This document shows positions 26,485 to 36,293 of a stretch of 64,000 nucleotides of DNA, one piece after another. The notes below the pieces were generated by a model that saw only the letters and a program-made list of their open reading frames with translations, did not search any database and had not been told where the DNA came from. The translations under genes were made by a program, and so were the position numbers. The DNA is taken from contig NZ_JBPUSJ010000006.1 of NCBI RefSeq assembly GCF_051851475.1, forward strand, positions 248,001 to 312,000. The letters are read 5' to 3'. This DNA comes from Carboxylicivirga taeanensis. Lineage in GTDB: Bacteria > Bacteroidota > Bacteroidia > Bacteroidales > Marinilabiliaceae. The first letter of the stretch is position 1. Each line of letters opens with the position of its first letter.

Positions 26485-26720
26485 TAAAGTTCTTAGTGGT
26501 CAATTAAGCATTGTTTAAAGGGTTTAACAGGTACATCTTCTCAATTAATCCACAAATTGAAAAATCCTTTAAAACGGATAGCTAATGTTTAATATAGGTA
26601 ATGAACCACAATGTTAATTTGAATTTGTTTATTTGATGGTTAATGCCTTTCCCAGTTGATTTGGGATTAACAAACATGATAAATTAATTTATTTTATCAA
26701 CACATGAAAATCTAGTTTTT
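26485..26720 (+). other. Long 5' leader of susC
   Basis: About 230 untranslated bases. TTTAAAGG (26514-26521) is complementary to CCTTTAAA (26566-26573). Closer to the gene, GTTAAT and CCCA pair with TGGG and ATTAAC across 26639-26671. Long leaders are common for susC genes; these helices may affect translation or simply be AT-rich coincidences. No known riboswitch recognised. Confidence 0.35.
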
Positions 26721-29700
26721 ATGAAAAGACAGTCAAATCTTTTTAAGTTACTGTTTATTATTGTTGCCCTATTTAGTTTTTCGGCTTTATATGCGCAACA
26801 AATGACAGTGTCGGGTACGGTTACTGATGCTGCGGACGGAATGCCATTGCCAGGCGTTACTGTTGCAGTTAAAGGGACTACCACAGGTACAATTACCATG
26901 CCTGATGGACAATTCACCTTAAATGTAGAGAATGGGCAAACACTGGTTTTCTCATTCATCGGTTATAAATCACAAGAAGTTGTGGCAAGTAACACAACTA
27001 TTAACATCGCATTAGAAGAAGATGTGATAGGAATGGAAGAGGTAGTGGTGATTGGGTATGGTTCAGTCAAGAAGGAAGATGCTACTGGTTCCGTAATTGC
27101 TGTTAGCGCTGATGATTTTAACCAGGGAGCAATTGCTTCACCACAAGACCTAATTGTTGGTAAGACTTCGGGTGTTCAGATTACTTCTGCCGGAGGTGCT
27201 CCAGGTGCAGGCTCAACCATTAGAATTCGTGGAGGTGCATCTTTATCGGCAAATAATGAGCCGTTATTCGTTATTGATGGTGTACCGGTTGCATCAGATG
27301 ATATTAACGGTATTTCAAACCCATTAGCAACTATAAACCCTGATGATATCGAGACGTTTACAGTTTTAAAGGATGCCTCAGCTACTGCTATTTATGGTTC
27401 ACGAGCATCTAATGGTGTGATCATTGTTACTACCAAGAAGGGTTCTAAAGGTCAGCCATTCTCTGTAAATTATTCTGGTAAGTTTTCAGTTGGCACAGCA
27501 AATGATAGGGTAAGTGTTTATGGAGCAAATAAGTATCGTGAATTAGTTGAAAGCTTATATGGCCCTGATTCTGATAATCCAACTCCGGCTGCTATAGAAG
27601 CACTTGGAACGGCTAATACAGACTGGCAAGATGAAATTTATCAAACTGCTTTTGGTCAGGATCATAATGTTAGTATACAAGGAGGTTTAGATTTTATGCC
27701 ATATCGTTTTTCATATGGATATAATAACCAAGATGGGGTATTAAAAACGTCAAATATTGAACGACATTCATTGAGTTTAAATCTGAATCCTACTTTTTTT
27801 GATAACCATTTAAAAACAACTTTAAATGCCAAAGGAAGTTTTGTAAATAATTCTTTTGCAAATGAAGGAGCCATTGGAGCAGCTGTGGGAATGGATCCTA
27901 CGCAGCCAGTTTATAAGTTTTATGGGCATGAAAATGGAGAACAATGGGGAGGCTACTTTCAGTGGATTGATCCTGCTACAGGTGTACCTCGTCAGTTTGC
28001 TCCTCGCAACCCATTGGCATTGTTAGAGCAGCAGACAGATTATTCTGATGTGCAACGGGCCATTGTTAATTTAAGCCTTGATTATAAGTTTCATTTTTTA
28101 CCAGAAATGAATGCTGTGGTTAATTTAGGAATTGACCATTCAGATAGTGAAGGAGATCGTGTTGTTTCACCTGATTCCGGAGCAGAATACGAGAGCGCTG
28201 AAATTAGGGGCGTTAAGGCCTACTACGATCAGCAAAAAACTAATAAAGTTCTTGATATGTATCTGAAGTATCAGAGGTCAATTGGAATGCATACTTTTGA
28301 TATAATGGGTGGTTATTCATGGCAACATTTTAAGAATGAGGGATATAATTATGAGAATGACTATTATGATATTCGTGAAACACCTACTACTGACCGTCCA
28401 TTTGCCGGAGAAAATTATCTGATTTCTTATTATGGTCGCTTTAACTACACATTGAACGATAAATATTTACTTACGGGTACTATTCGCCGTGATGGAACTT
28501 CTCGATTTGCCGATGGTAACCGTTGGGGTACATTCCCTGCCTTTGCCTTTGCTTGGAAAATGAAGGAGGAGAGTTTCTTGAAAAATGTTGATGTTCTTTC
28601 CGATTTGAAACTCCGTTTAGGATGGGGAGTAACTGGTCAGCAGGATGTTACAGGTAATGATTACGTTGGTTATGGTACTTACACACTATCAGATAACGGC
28701 GCCATGTACATTTTAGGAGATACGTGGTATAATACCTACCGACCGAATGCTTATAATCCAAACTTGAAATGGGAGGAAACAACAAGTACGAATGTGGGAA
28801 TTGATTTTGCATTCTTAAACAGTCGTATTAGTGGTTCGGTTGATTATTACTATCGAGAAACAACAGACTTGCTGAACATGATTACTGTCGCGGCTGGAAC
28901 TTCTTTGTCAGATAGAATTGTATCTAACGTTGGTAGTTTAGAGAATCAAGGGGTTGAAGTTAATCTATTGGGTCGAATAATTTCCAAACAAGATTTATAT
29001 TGGGAAGTTGGCGCTAACATGACCTATAATAAAAATGAAATTACTAAGCTTACAGCAGTTGATGATCCAAACTATGTAGGTGTACCTTCTGGGGATCTGG
29101 GTTCTGGTAACTTTATTCAAATGAATTCAGTTGGACAACCTATAAACACTTTTTATGTATACGAACAAGTTTACGATCAAGCAGGTAATCCGCTCGAAGG
29201 AGTGTATGTAGATCAGAATAGGGATGGTGTAATAAATTCTGATGACCGTATTTATTATGGTAATGCCACACCAGATGTATTAGTCGGTATTAATTCAACT
29301 CTTAGATACAAGAACTGGGATTTTAGCTTGAGTGGTCGTTTCCAATTTGGTGCTCAAATTTACAACGGAGTAGCAGAAGGTGGAGCCAACTATGTAAACG
29401 TATATAATGCAACAACGCAAGCACTTTCCAATAAAATGACTGCTGCTGATGAAACAAACTTCTTATACAGTGAAGAACAAAGAAAATTTTCATCTCATTG
29501 GATTGAAAATGCAGACTTCTTTAGATTAGATAACCTTTCTGTTGGTTACAGCTTCAAATCAGTATTTGGTTTGGATGGTTCAAACCTAAGATTATCATTG
29601 ACTGGTCAGAATTTACTTCTTATATCAGATTATTCTGGTCTAGATCCGGAGGTGTTTAGTGGAATTGATAACAACATATTCCCAAGACCGACAACGATAA

Positions 29701-29726
29701 TGTTTGGTGTTAATTTTGGATTCTAA
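26721..29726 (+). CDS. SusC/RagA-type TonB-dependent outer-membrane transporter
   Basis: 1001 residues. A signal peptide (1-26, ending SALYAQ) leads into the carboxypeptidase-regulatory-like domain characteristic of SusC (TVSGTVTDAADGMPLPGVTVAVKG). A TonB-box region (MEEVVVIGYGSVKKEDATGS), plug domain (SGVQITSAGGAPGAGSTIRI, then SASATAIYG-like DASATAIYGSRASNG) and a beta-barrel follow, ending TTIMFGVNFGF. It imports glycan fragments captured by its SusD partner, powered by TonB. First gene of the rightward arm; starch or maltodextrin as ligand is inferred from the downstream GH13 enzyme. Confidence 0.95.
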   Translation: MKRQSNLFKLLFIIVALFSFSALYAQQMTVSGTVTDAADGMPLPGVTVAVKGTTTGTITMPDGQFTLNVENGQTLVFSFIGYKSQEVVASNTTINIALEEDVIGMEEVVVIGYGSVKKEDATGSVIAVSADDFNQGAIASPQDLIVGKTSGVQITSAGGAPGAGSTIRIRGGASLSANNEPLFVIDGVPVASDDINGISNPLATINPDDIETFTVLKDASATAIYGSRASNGVIIVTTKKGSKGQPFSVNYSGKFSVGTANDRVSVYGANKYRELVESLYGPDSDNPTPAAIEALGTANTDWQDEIYQTAFGQDHNVSIQGGLDFMPYRFSYGYNNQDGVLKTSNIERHSLSLNLNPTFFDNHLKTTLNAKGSFVNNSFANEGAIGAAVGMDPTQPVYKFYGHENGEQWGGYFQWIDPATGVPRQFAPRNPLALLEQQTDYSDVQRAIVNLSLDYKFHFLPEMNAVVNLGIDHSDSEGDRVVSPDSGAEYESAEIRGVKAYYDQQKTNKVLDMYLKYQRSIGMHTFDIMGGYSWQHFKNEGYNYENDYYDIRETPTTDRPFAGENYLISYYGRFNYTLNDKYLLTGTIRRDGTSRFADGNRWGTFPAFAFAWKMKEESFLKNVDVLSDLKLRLGWGVTGQQDVTGNDYVGYGTYTLSDNGAMYILGDTWYNTYRPNAYNPNLKWEETTSTNVGIDFAFLNSRISGSVDYYYRETTDLLNMITVAAGTSLSDRIVSNVGSLENQGVEVNLLGRIISKQDLYWEVGANMTYNKNEITKLTAVDDPNYVGVPSGDLGSGNFIQMNSVGQPINTFYVYEQVYDQAGNPLEGVYVDQNRDGVINSDDRIYYGNATPDVLVGINSTLRYKNWDFSLSGRFQFGAQIYNGVAEGGANYVNVYNATTQALSNKMTAADETNFLYSEEQRKFSSHWIENADFFRLDNLSVGYSFKSVFGLDGSNLRLSLTGQNLLLISDYSGLDPEVFSGIDNNIFPRPTTIMFGVNFGF

Positions 29727-29738
29727 AAAAGTAAGATC

Positions 29739-31355
29739 ATGAAAAAGTTAATTGTATATATATTTCTTCTTGCAGGTGTATTATCTGCTTGTGAGGATGA
29801 TTTAAATGTAAAGCCAATCGATCCCAATTTAGTATTTGGAGAGGAAGTTTATTCTTCATTGGAAGGTTATAAACAAGTATTGGCTAAGATTTATGGTAGT
29901 TATCATGTTGCGGGACAATATGGTGATGACAATGAGAGTGATTTATCTACCATTTCAGATGGTGGTATGTCAGCCTACTTGCGTAACTATTGGAATTTAC
30001 AAGAGTTACCAACGGGTGAATGCATGAATGCTTGGAATGATGGAGGTTTAGTAGCTATTCAGAACGGAGTTTGGTCGGCAGATAACCAGTATGTGGCTGG
30101 TATGTTCTATCGTTTATACTACATGATATCATTGACCAATGAGTTTCTTAGAGAATCAGCTGGTGGGGGAGTTGTGGAAGCTAATCCAGATGAGTTTAAA
30201 CAAATGCGTGCAGAAGCCAAGTTAGTCAGAGCAATAGCTTATTATCATGGAATCGATTTATATGGTAAAATGGCTATCATCGATGAAAACTCAACAGAAG
30301 CATATCCAACGCCTGCAACAAGAGTTGAACTATTTAATTGGATCGTAGATCAGCTGGAAAATGAAATTATTCCAGCACTGCCAGCCGCTGGTAATGGAGA
30401 ATACGGACGCATGGATGCAGGAACTGCGTATATGGTTTTGGCAAAAATGTATATCAACGCCGTTAACTTCTCCGGAGTCGAAAATCCTGTTGAAGGAAAA
30501 ACGAGTTATGATGAGGTTATTAAATATACTGAGATGGTCAATGCAGCCTATACATTTGAGCCTAATTATTTGAAATTATTTTCGATAGATAATGATGAAG
30601 CTGAGGGGATCATTTTTGGTTTAGCCATCGATGCATCAAAAACACAAGGGTTCTCGGCTAGTCAATACATTATGTCTGCAGGTACTAATGGTGCACTAGG
30701 GAATCACGTTGGAAACCCGTCTAGTAACTGGGGAGGTAATCATGCAACCCGTTCGGTATACGACAAATTTCAGTCACGACCCGCTGGGGATATGCGAGCC
30801 AAAACGCAGAATATTAGCGAAAACTTAGAGTACAACACAACAATGGTCATTAACGCTGGTTTGGATATGGATAACCCACTAGATTTTACTCAAGGGGTTA
30901 ATGTGACTAAATTTAAGAATAGAACGAGCGATGGAACTTCTAATGGTGCAGACCCCTATTTTGTTGATACTGATTATCCAATGTTTCGTTTAGCCGATTC
31001 TTATTTAATGTATGCTGAAGCAGTTGTTCGAGGTGGTAATGGAACAAGGGATAAGGCACTTGGATATGTTAACGAGGTTATTGAAAGGGCTTACGGTAAC
31101 GCTGATAATAATATCTCTGATGCAGATCTAACCCTTGACTTCCTTTTAGAGGAACGTGGGCGTGAATTTTACTGGGAAGGATATCGTCGTCAGGACTTGA
31201 TTCGCTTTGGTAAGTTTACGACTGGTGATTACTTATGGCCATGGAAAGGTGGTGTAATCAATGGACGTTCATTAGGTGCTCATCGGACAGTCTATCCTGT
31301 TCCTTCTTCAGAATTAGCAGCGAATCCCAATGCTGTGCAGAATGATAACTATTAA
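29739..31355 (+). CDS. SusD/RagB-type surface glycan-binding lipoprotein
   Basis: 538 residues. A lipoprotein signal ends at C18, followed at once by EDD, the acidic signature that sends Bacteroidota lipoproteins to the outer surface. The body is the helical TPR-like SusD fold (FKQMRAEAKLVRAIAYYHGIDLYG is the usual early block), and the C terminus holds LLEERGREFYWEGYRRQDLIRFG, the family hallmark. It acts as the lid of the SusC barrel. 12 bases separate it from susC. Confidence 0.95.
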   Translation: MKKLIVYIFLLAGVLSACEDDLNVKPIDPNLVFGEEVYSSLEGYKQVLAKIYGSYHVAGQYGDDNESDLSTISDGGMSAYLRNYWNLQELPTGECMNAWNDGGLVAIQNGVWSADNQYVAGMFYRLYYMISLTNEFLRESAGGGVVEANPDEFKQMRAEAKLVRAIAYYHGIDLYGKMAIIDENSTEAYPTPATRVELFNWIVDQLENEIIPALPAAGNGEYGRMDAGTAYMVLAKMYINAVNFSGVENPVEGKTSYDEVIKYTEMVNAAYTFEPNYLKLFSIDNDEAEGIIFGLAIDASKTQGFSASQYIMSAGTNGALGNHVGNPSSNWGGNHATRSVYDKFQSRPAGDMRAKTQNISENLEYNTTMVINAGLDMDNPLDFTQGVNVTKFKNRTSDGTSNGADPYFVDTDYPMFRLADSYLMYAEAVVRGGNGTRDKALGYVNEVIERAYGNADNNISDADLTLDFLLEERGREFYWEGYRRQDLIRFGKFTTGDYLWPWKGGVINGRSLGAHRTVYPVPSSELAANPNAVQNDNY

Positions 31356-31373
31356 TAAGTTAGATTTAAGATT

Positions 31374-32486
31374 ATGAAAAGATTATATAAGTTGTTCTTA
31401 GTTTTAGTTGCTTTTACGACTGTGATGTCATCTTGTTCAGAAGACAAAGAGCTTGTGAAAATAATGAATCCCGAAGATGTAGATGCACCTGTTGTAACAG
31501 AGCCTTTGTCAGGTGATGGCTTTGCGTTGTCCTTGGAAGATAAAGATGAGGTGGCGATGGTAATCCGTTGGGATAAGCCAGACTTTGGAGTGGATATTAA
31601 GATTGATTTTTCAGTTGACCTTGATTTAAAAGGAGGTGACTTTAGTTCCGCTAGCAATTTAGCAATAACAACTGAAGATACTCTATCCCTTACCCATGCC
31701 GAGTTAAATAAGAAACTTCTTGAAATGGGATTAAAGGCGGGTCAGGAAGCGGAAGTTGATATTAGAATCGAGTCGACTGTTAATTATCAAATACCAGAAG
31801 ACTATAGTGAAGTAGTTACAATTAAAGTAACACCCTATTCAACCATATTCCCATCGATCTATATGATTGGAGCTGGTGTTGGAGGTTGGGATCCTGCTTT
31901 AGCAGTTGAGATAGCCTCAACTGGAGAGCCACAGAAATATTACACAAAAGCGTATTTTGACTCAGATGGAGACGGAAACTTCCGATTCTTTACTAATCCG
32001 GATTGGGGGTCATCTCTTGGTGGTTGGGACGTTTTTACAAATTATCCTGCTGAATATTTACAGCCAAAAGCTGGCGATGGGGATCCTAACTTCGAGTTTA
32101 TTGGTACTACCGGTTGGTATGAAATTTGGGTTGATGAAGGAACTGGCACGATCCAAATGAAAGCAACGTCGGAACCATCTTTGTATTTGACTGGTGACGC
32201 AACTCACGGTTGGGGATGGACAGAGCCAACTTCATTGGAGTGGGTTGGTCACTTTATTTGGGAAGGTGATGTGGATTTTAACAATGGAGGTGCATTCAGA
32301 TGTTTTGAGCAGGCAGATTGGGGACCTGTAGGGTATGGTCATGATGTTTTGACAACGTTTGATACAGATTATATAATTATAGCAGAAGATCATGGAGACC
32401 CTAATTGGTACTTTGTTGCTCAAACAGGAAACTATCATGTTGTGGTAAATAAGAGAGAAGCTACAATTACCATTTCTGCCAACTAA
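31374..32486 (+). CDS. SusE/SusF-like outer-membrane starch-binding lipoprotein
   Basis: 370 residues. The lipobox cysteine is C21 (VMSSCSEDKE), again with acidic residues after it. An N-terminal SusE-type immunoglobulin-like domain (GFALSLEDKDEVAMVIRWDKP) is followed by two tandem carbohydrate-binding-type beta domains. Each contains a SIYMIGAG or SLYLTGDA opening, an FRFFTNPDWG or FRCFEQADWG block, and a WYEIWVD or NYHVVVN ending, and both are rich in exposed Trp and Tyr. This is the SusE/F plan with two modules. Starch binding is inferred. A strong terminator follows. Confidence 0.88.
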   Translation: MKRLYKLFLVLVAFTTVMSSCSEDKELVKIMNPEDVDAPVVTEPLSGDGFALSLEDKDEVAMVIRWDKPDFGVDIKIDFSVDLDLKGGDFSSASNLAITTEDTLSLTHAELNKKLLEMGLKAGQEAEVDIRIESTVNYQIPEDYSEVVTIKVTPYSTIFPSIYMIGAGVGGWDPALAVEIASTGEPQKYYTKAYFDSDGDGNFRFFTNPDWGSSLGGWDVFTNYPAEYLQPKAGDGDPNFEFIGTTGWYEIWVDEGTGTIQMKATSEPSLYLTGDATHGWGWTEPTSLEWVGHFIWEGDVDFNNGGAFRCFEQADWGPVGYGHDVLTTFDTDYIIIAEDHGDPNWYFVAQTGNYHVVVNKREATITISAN

Positions 32487-32506
32487 CCAGATAAAATTGT
32501 TATAGT

Positions 32507-32536
32507 AAAAGCCGCCCATTGTGGCGGCTTTTTTTT
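32507..32536 (+). terminator. Rho-independent terminator between susE and the amylase gene
   Basis: AAAAGCCGCC and GGCGGCTTTT form a perfect 10-bp stem around a six-base loop, followed by further T. Complete termination here would leave the amylase needing its own promoter, but only 11 bases remain before its ATG. Partial read-through is more likely and would lower amylase expression relative to susCDE. Confidence 0.9.
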
Positions 32537-32547
32537 AAACAACAACT

Positions 32548-35349
32548 ATGAGAGATAATTACCAGATAAAGTTTCTTAGGCAGGTAGCGTTGTACTTGTG
32601 TCTGCTTCTGTTTTCAGGGCATATGGTGGCACAGGTGGTGACCACCGATCCGGCAATTCCGGTTTTGTCCAAGCCAGTCACCATTACTTTTCATGCCGAT
32701 CAAGGCACGCAGGGCTTGATGGACTATGAAGGTGATGTGTATGCCCACACCGGGGTCATTACTAACCAGAGTGCTAGCGGTAGTGATTGGAAGTATGCAC
32801 CCAGCTGGGGCGATAACAATGCTAAATACAAGATGGAACGCGTTTCCGCCAATCAATATACGCTCACAATTTCACCAAATATTCGTGATTATTACGGCGT
32901 GCCAGCATCGGAAGATATCAAGCAGATGGCTTTTGTTTTTCGCAGTGCCGATAATACCAAAGAAGGTAAAGATACTGGCAACAAGGATATTTTTGTTGAT
33001 GTGACTAATGAACAGCTGTCCGTAACCATTAGTAGTCCGCTCAACAATTCGATCTATGAAAGTGGTTCAACCGTGCAGGTCCAGGTGAATGCTATTATGA
33101 ATAATGACTTGCAACTCAAGGTCAATGATGAAGTTGTGGCCACCAGTTCAGGGCAGTCAATTGTGCACGCTATCACCAATGTTACTTTGGATGAATATCA
33201 GCTGGAAGCCATTGCATCTGATGCCAATGGGTCGGTATCTGCTATCACCAAGTTTTTCGTCAGAGGGGAAGTGGTTCATGAACCAATGCCCAAACAATTA
33301 TTGCGTGGTGTTAATGTGATGGATGCCAATACCGCAACAGTTGTGTTGTACGCGCCAAATAAAGAATATGTATATTTAATGGGCGACTTCAATAATTGGG
33401 AGCCATCCAATTCTGCCATGATGAAAAAGGACGGTGACTATTTTTGGTTAACACTCAACGGCTTGGATGACACAAAGGAATATGCCTATCAGTTTTGGAT
33501 AGGGAGTGACCTAAAGGTGGCCGACCCTTACGCCACAAAAATACTGGACCCGTGGAATGATCAGTATATTCCCGAGCAAATTTACCCTGATCTAAAAGCT
33601 TATCCTGCAGGAAAAACAGATGGTATTGTAAGTGCGTTTACTACTGCTGAACAAAGCTTTAACTGGGAGGTACCCAACTTTGTAGCGCCAGCACCCGAGA
33701 AACTGGTGATTTATGAAGTGCTTATTCGTGATTTTACGGCCAATAAGGATATCAAAACCATCACAGACACCTTGTCGTATTTGAAACGGCTCGGAGTAAA
33801 TGCCATTGAGCTAATGCCTTTTAATGAGTTTGAAGGAAATGACAGCTGGGGCTATAATCCGTCGTTTTATTTTGCTGCAGACAAGGCCTACGGCACCGTT
33901 GACGATTATAAAACGTTTATAGATGAGTGCCACAAAGCAGGAATAGCAGTTATCATGGACATGGTATTGAACCATTCTTATGGACAGTCCCCTTTTGCCC
34001 AAATGTACCTGGGGCCTGATGGCAAACCATTGAACAATCCTTGGTACAATGCTGAATCAAATATTGAGAATCCGGGTTTAAGTTGGGGCTATGACTTTAA
34101 CCATGAAAGTTTGGATACCCAGGAATTGGTCGATAGCATTTGTAGTTATTGGATGAGTGAATATAAAGTGGATGGTTTTCGTTTTGATTTTACAAAAGGA
34201 TTTTCCAATACACCTTTTACAATTGCACATGATGAGTGGGCCAATGGGCCCGATGCTGATAGAGTAAGCCTTTTGAAAAGGATGGCCGATGAAATTTGGA
34301 AACGCAAAAGCGATGCTTTGGTTATTTTTGAGCACCTGGCTGATAATGCCGAAGAATTGGAGCTAGCCAATCATGGAATATTGCTATGGGGCAATGCCAA
34401 TCATTCATTTAATGAAGCTACAATGGGGTATGCCTCTGATTTCTCCTGGACATCTTACCAAAAAAGAGGCTGGGATAAGCCGCACATTGTCAATTATATG
34501 GAAAGCCACGATGAGGAACGTATCATGTATAAAAACCTGCAATATGGCAATGCTAGTGGCGACTACAATGTTAAATTAGAAGCGACAGCTTTACGGCGCA
34601 CAGAGGCCGCCGCAGCCATGTTGATGGCCATCCCCGGACCGACGATGATTTGGCAGTTTGGCGAGCTGGGTTTCGATTTAAGTATTAACCGTTGTACAGA
34701 TGGGTCTAACAGTAATGATTGCAGATTGGCGCCTAAACCACCCGTTTGGGAGTATCAAAACAGTGCTGAGCGCCGACGTTTGTTTAAAGTCTATCAGCTA
34801 ATGATTGATTACAAGAAAAACGAGCCCGTTTTTTCAACTGCCGACTACTCGATGGATGTGGCAGGAACCACTAAGCGAATTGAGTTAAACATGAGTGGTT
34901 CAGACATTCGGATGGTGGCTAACTTTGGCGTAACAGCTGCCACTATAACGCCTAATTTTAGTACGACAGGAAAGTGGTACGATATTTTTGCACGCGATAG
35001 CATCAATGTAACTGACCGGCAGATGGAACTTACCTTGAAACCTGGGGAGTATCTGATGTATAGCCAAAAGAAACTAACGGGCTTTGACCAGCCTACTTCG
35101 GTTAAAGATCCTTCAGAGAGCTCACAATTATTGGTTGGTCCAAATCCTTTTAAAAATCAGATACATATTACCACCCGATCCAGCAATGCTTCATACGAAC
35201 TCTATAGTTTAGCAGGGGCGTTATTAAAGAAGGGATGGTTGTATCATCAAAAAACAACTTTCTACTGGGGCGAGTTGCCTCAGGGCCATTACCTCTTGCG
35301 TGTTAGCGATAATGAAAGTACCGAAGTACTTAAGCTTGTCAAACAATAG
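32548..35349 (+). CDS. Secreted GH13 alpha-amylase with T9SS sorting domain
   Basis: 933 residues. Signal peptide (1-29, ending MVAQ); an N-terminal beta domain (30-150); an Ig-like linker; a CBM48-like domain (about 245-345, VYLMGDFNNWEPS); then a GH13 barrel. Catalytic regions are DMVLNH (471-476), GFRFDF with nucleophile D547, VIFEH with acid/base E595, and ESHDEE with D655. The last 75 residues (LLVGPNPFKNQIHI to TEVLKLVKQ) are a type A T9SS C-terminal sorting domain, so the enzyme should be exported by type IX secretion and probably anchored on the surface. It would cut starch outside the cell for SusCD. Confidence 0.92.
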   Translation: MRDNYQIKFLRQVALYLCLLLFSGHMVAQVVTTDPAIPVLSKPVTITFHADQGTQGLMDYEGDVYAHTGVITNQSASGSDWKYAPSWGDNNAKYKMERVSANQYTLTISPNIRDYYGVPASEDIKQMAFVFRSADNTKEGKDTGNKDIFVDVTNEQLSVTISSPLNNSIYESGSTVQVQVNAIMNNDLQLKVNDEVVATSSGQSIVHAITNVTLDEYQLEAIASDANGSVSAITKFFVRGEVVHEPMPKQLLRGVNVMDANTATVVLYAPNKEYVYLMGDFNNWEPSNSAMMKKDGDYFWLTLNGLDDTKEYAYQFWIGSDLKVADPYATKILDPWNDQYIPEQIYPDLKAYPAGKTDGIVSAFTTAEQSFNWEVPNFVAPAPEKLVIYEVLIRDFTANKDIKTITDTLSYLKRLGVNAIELMPFNEFEGNDSWGYNPSFYFAADKAYGTVDDYKTFIDECHKAGIAVIMDMVLNHSYGQSPFAQMYLGPDGKPLNNPWYNAESNIENPGLSWGYDFNHESLDTQELVDSICSYWMSEYKVDGFRFDFTKGFSNTPFTIAHDEWANGPDADRVSLLKRMADEIWKRKSDALVIFEHLADNAEELELANHGILLWGNANHSFNEATMGYASDFSWTSYQKRGWDKPHIVNYMESHDEERIMYKNLQYGNASGDYNVKLEATALRRTEAAAAMLMAIPGPTMIWQFGELGFDLSINRCTDGSNSNDCRLAPKPPVWEYQNSAERRRLFKVYQLMIDYKKNEPVFSTADYSMDVAGTTKRIELNMSGSDIRMVANFGVTAATITPNFSTTGKWYDIFARDSINVTDRQMELTLKPGEYLMYSQKKLTGFDQPTSVKDPSESSQLLVGPNPFKNQIHITTRSSNASYELYSLAGALLKKGWLYHQKTTFYWGELPQGHYLLRVSDNESTEVLKLVKQ

Positions 35350-35357
35350 TTATGCGG

Positions 35358-35388
35358 AGAGGCTGTTAGTTTTAGCAGCCTCTTTTTA
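35358..35388 (+). terminator. Rho-independent terminator after the amylase gene
   Basis: AGAGGCTG (35358-35365) pairs with CAGCCTCT (35376-35383), followed by TTTTATTT. It closes the susC-to-amylase transcript. Confidence 0.85.
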
Positions 35389-36093
35389 TTTCCCCTCCGC
35401 TTTTATCAGGGTTCTGAGCGTATAAACAAATACTCTTAGGTCAAGGCTCATAGAGTAGTTTCTGGTATAAAACAGTTCCAGTTTGATGCGACGAAGCATT
35501 TCTGTTTTGTTTTCAGCATATCCATAAAGGACCTGACCCAACGAGGTAATGCCAGGTTTTACATTGAGTAGTTCGTTAAAACAAGGCTCATCTTTGGCCA
35601 GTTGCTCAATGTAATATTGTCTTTCTGGCCGGGGGCCAATTACGGACATATCGCCTTTAAGTACATTCCAAAATTGGGGAAATTCATCGAGCCGCCATTT
35701 CCTTAAAAAGCGGCCGAAAGGAGTTACTCTGGCATCGTTTTGCGAAGAGAGGGCCGGACCATCTTTTTCAGCGTCCATATACATAGTTCTGAATTTGAGA
35801 ATAATAAATTTACGTCCTCCTTTTCCAATGCGTTCTTGTCTGTAAATAAATGGTCCTGCTGAATCTTTTTTAATCTTCCAGTAAATAAGCGGTACAAATG
35901 GAAGAATCAATAACAGACCCACTAACGAAACTGCAATGTCGCAGCAACGTTTGATTGCTGCTGCAGTTAGTGCCCATTTATAGGGCGTAGTTTGCAGCTG
36001 AGGCTCGCTTTTTGCAATTCTCTTACTTATTTCTTCATTGTAATTATATATATCTAGCTGAGCAAGTTGCATAGTATTCCCCCTGTCATTCAA
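35386..36093 (-). CDS. Sugar transferase (polyprenyl-phosphate glycosyl-1-phosphate transferase type)
   Basis: 235 residues. One hydrophobic segment (CCDIAVSLVGLLLILPFVPLIYW) precedes the conserved catalytic domain: FIYRQERIGKGGRKF, KFRTMYMDAE, KWRLDEFPQFWNVLKGDMSVIGPRPE and KPGITSLGQV. Such enzymes transfer a sugar 1-phosphate to undecaprenyl phosphate to start a surface polysaccharide. It is the short form without the multi-helix N-terminal domain of WcaJ. No polysaccharide cluster adjoins it, so its pathway is unclear. A start at the eighth residue (MQLAQLDIYN) is also possible. Confidence 0.88.
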   Translation of the reverse strand: MNDRGNTMQLAQLDIYNYNEEISKRIAKSEPQLQTTPYKWALTAAAIKRCCDIAVSLVGLLLILPFVPLIYWKIKKDSAGPFIYRQERIGKGGRKFIILKFRTMYMDAEKDGPALSSQNDARVTPFGRFLRKWRLDEFPQFWNVLKGDMSVIGPRPERQYYIEQLAKDEPCFNELLNVKPGITSLGQVLYGYAENKTEMLRRIKLELFYTRNYSMSLDLRVFVYTLRTLIKAEGK

Positions 36094-36280
36094 AAGTTTT
36101 CCCTTAGTATCTATGCTAAGAATAACGCAGGTGTAATAGGTTTTAGTATACCTTCTTCTCTAAATTATTCGATCAGGGCTCTATCTTACCGCTTATGGCA
36201 GGTGGCGGTGTTATTAAAAAGAGTATTAAGGATGGCAGCTAAACAGTGAGGCTCTCCTCATGGTAATTCGAATAAAACAC

Positions 36281-36288
36281 TATTTTTG
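36281..36288 (+). promoter_or_regulatory. Candidate -7 element directly before pcm
   Basis: TATTTTTG matches TAnnTTTG and ends 5 bases before the pcm ATG, implying a leaderless or nearly leaderless message. The -33 region is poor. Confidence 0.5.
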
Positions 36289-36293
36289 CGGCC

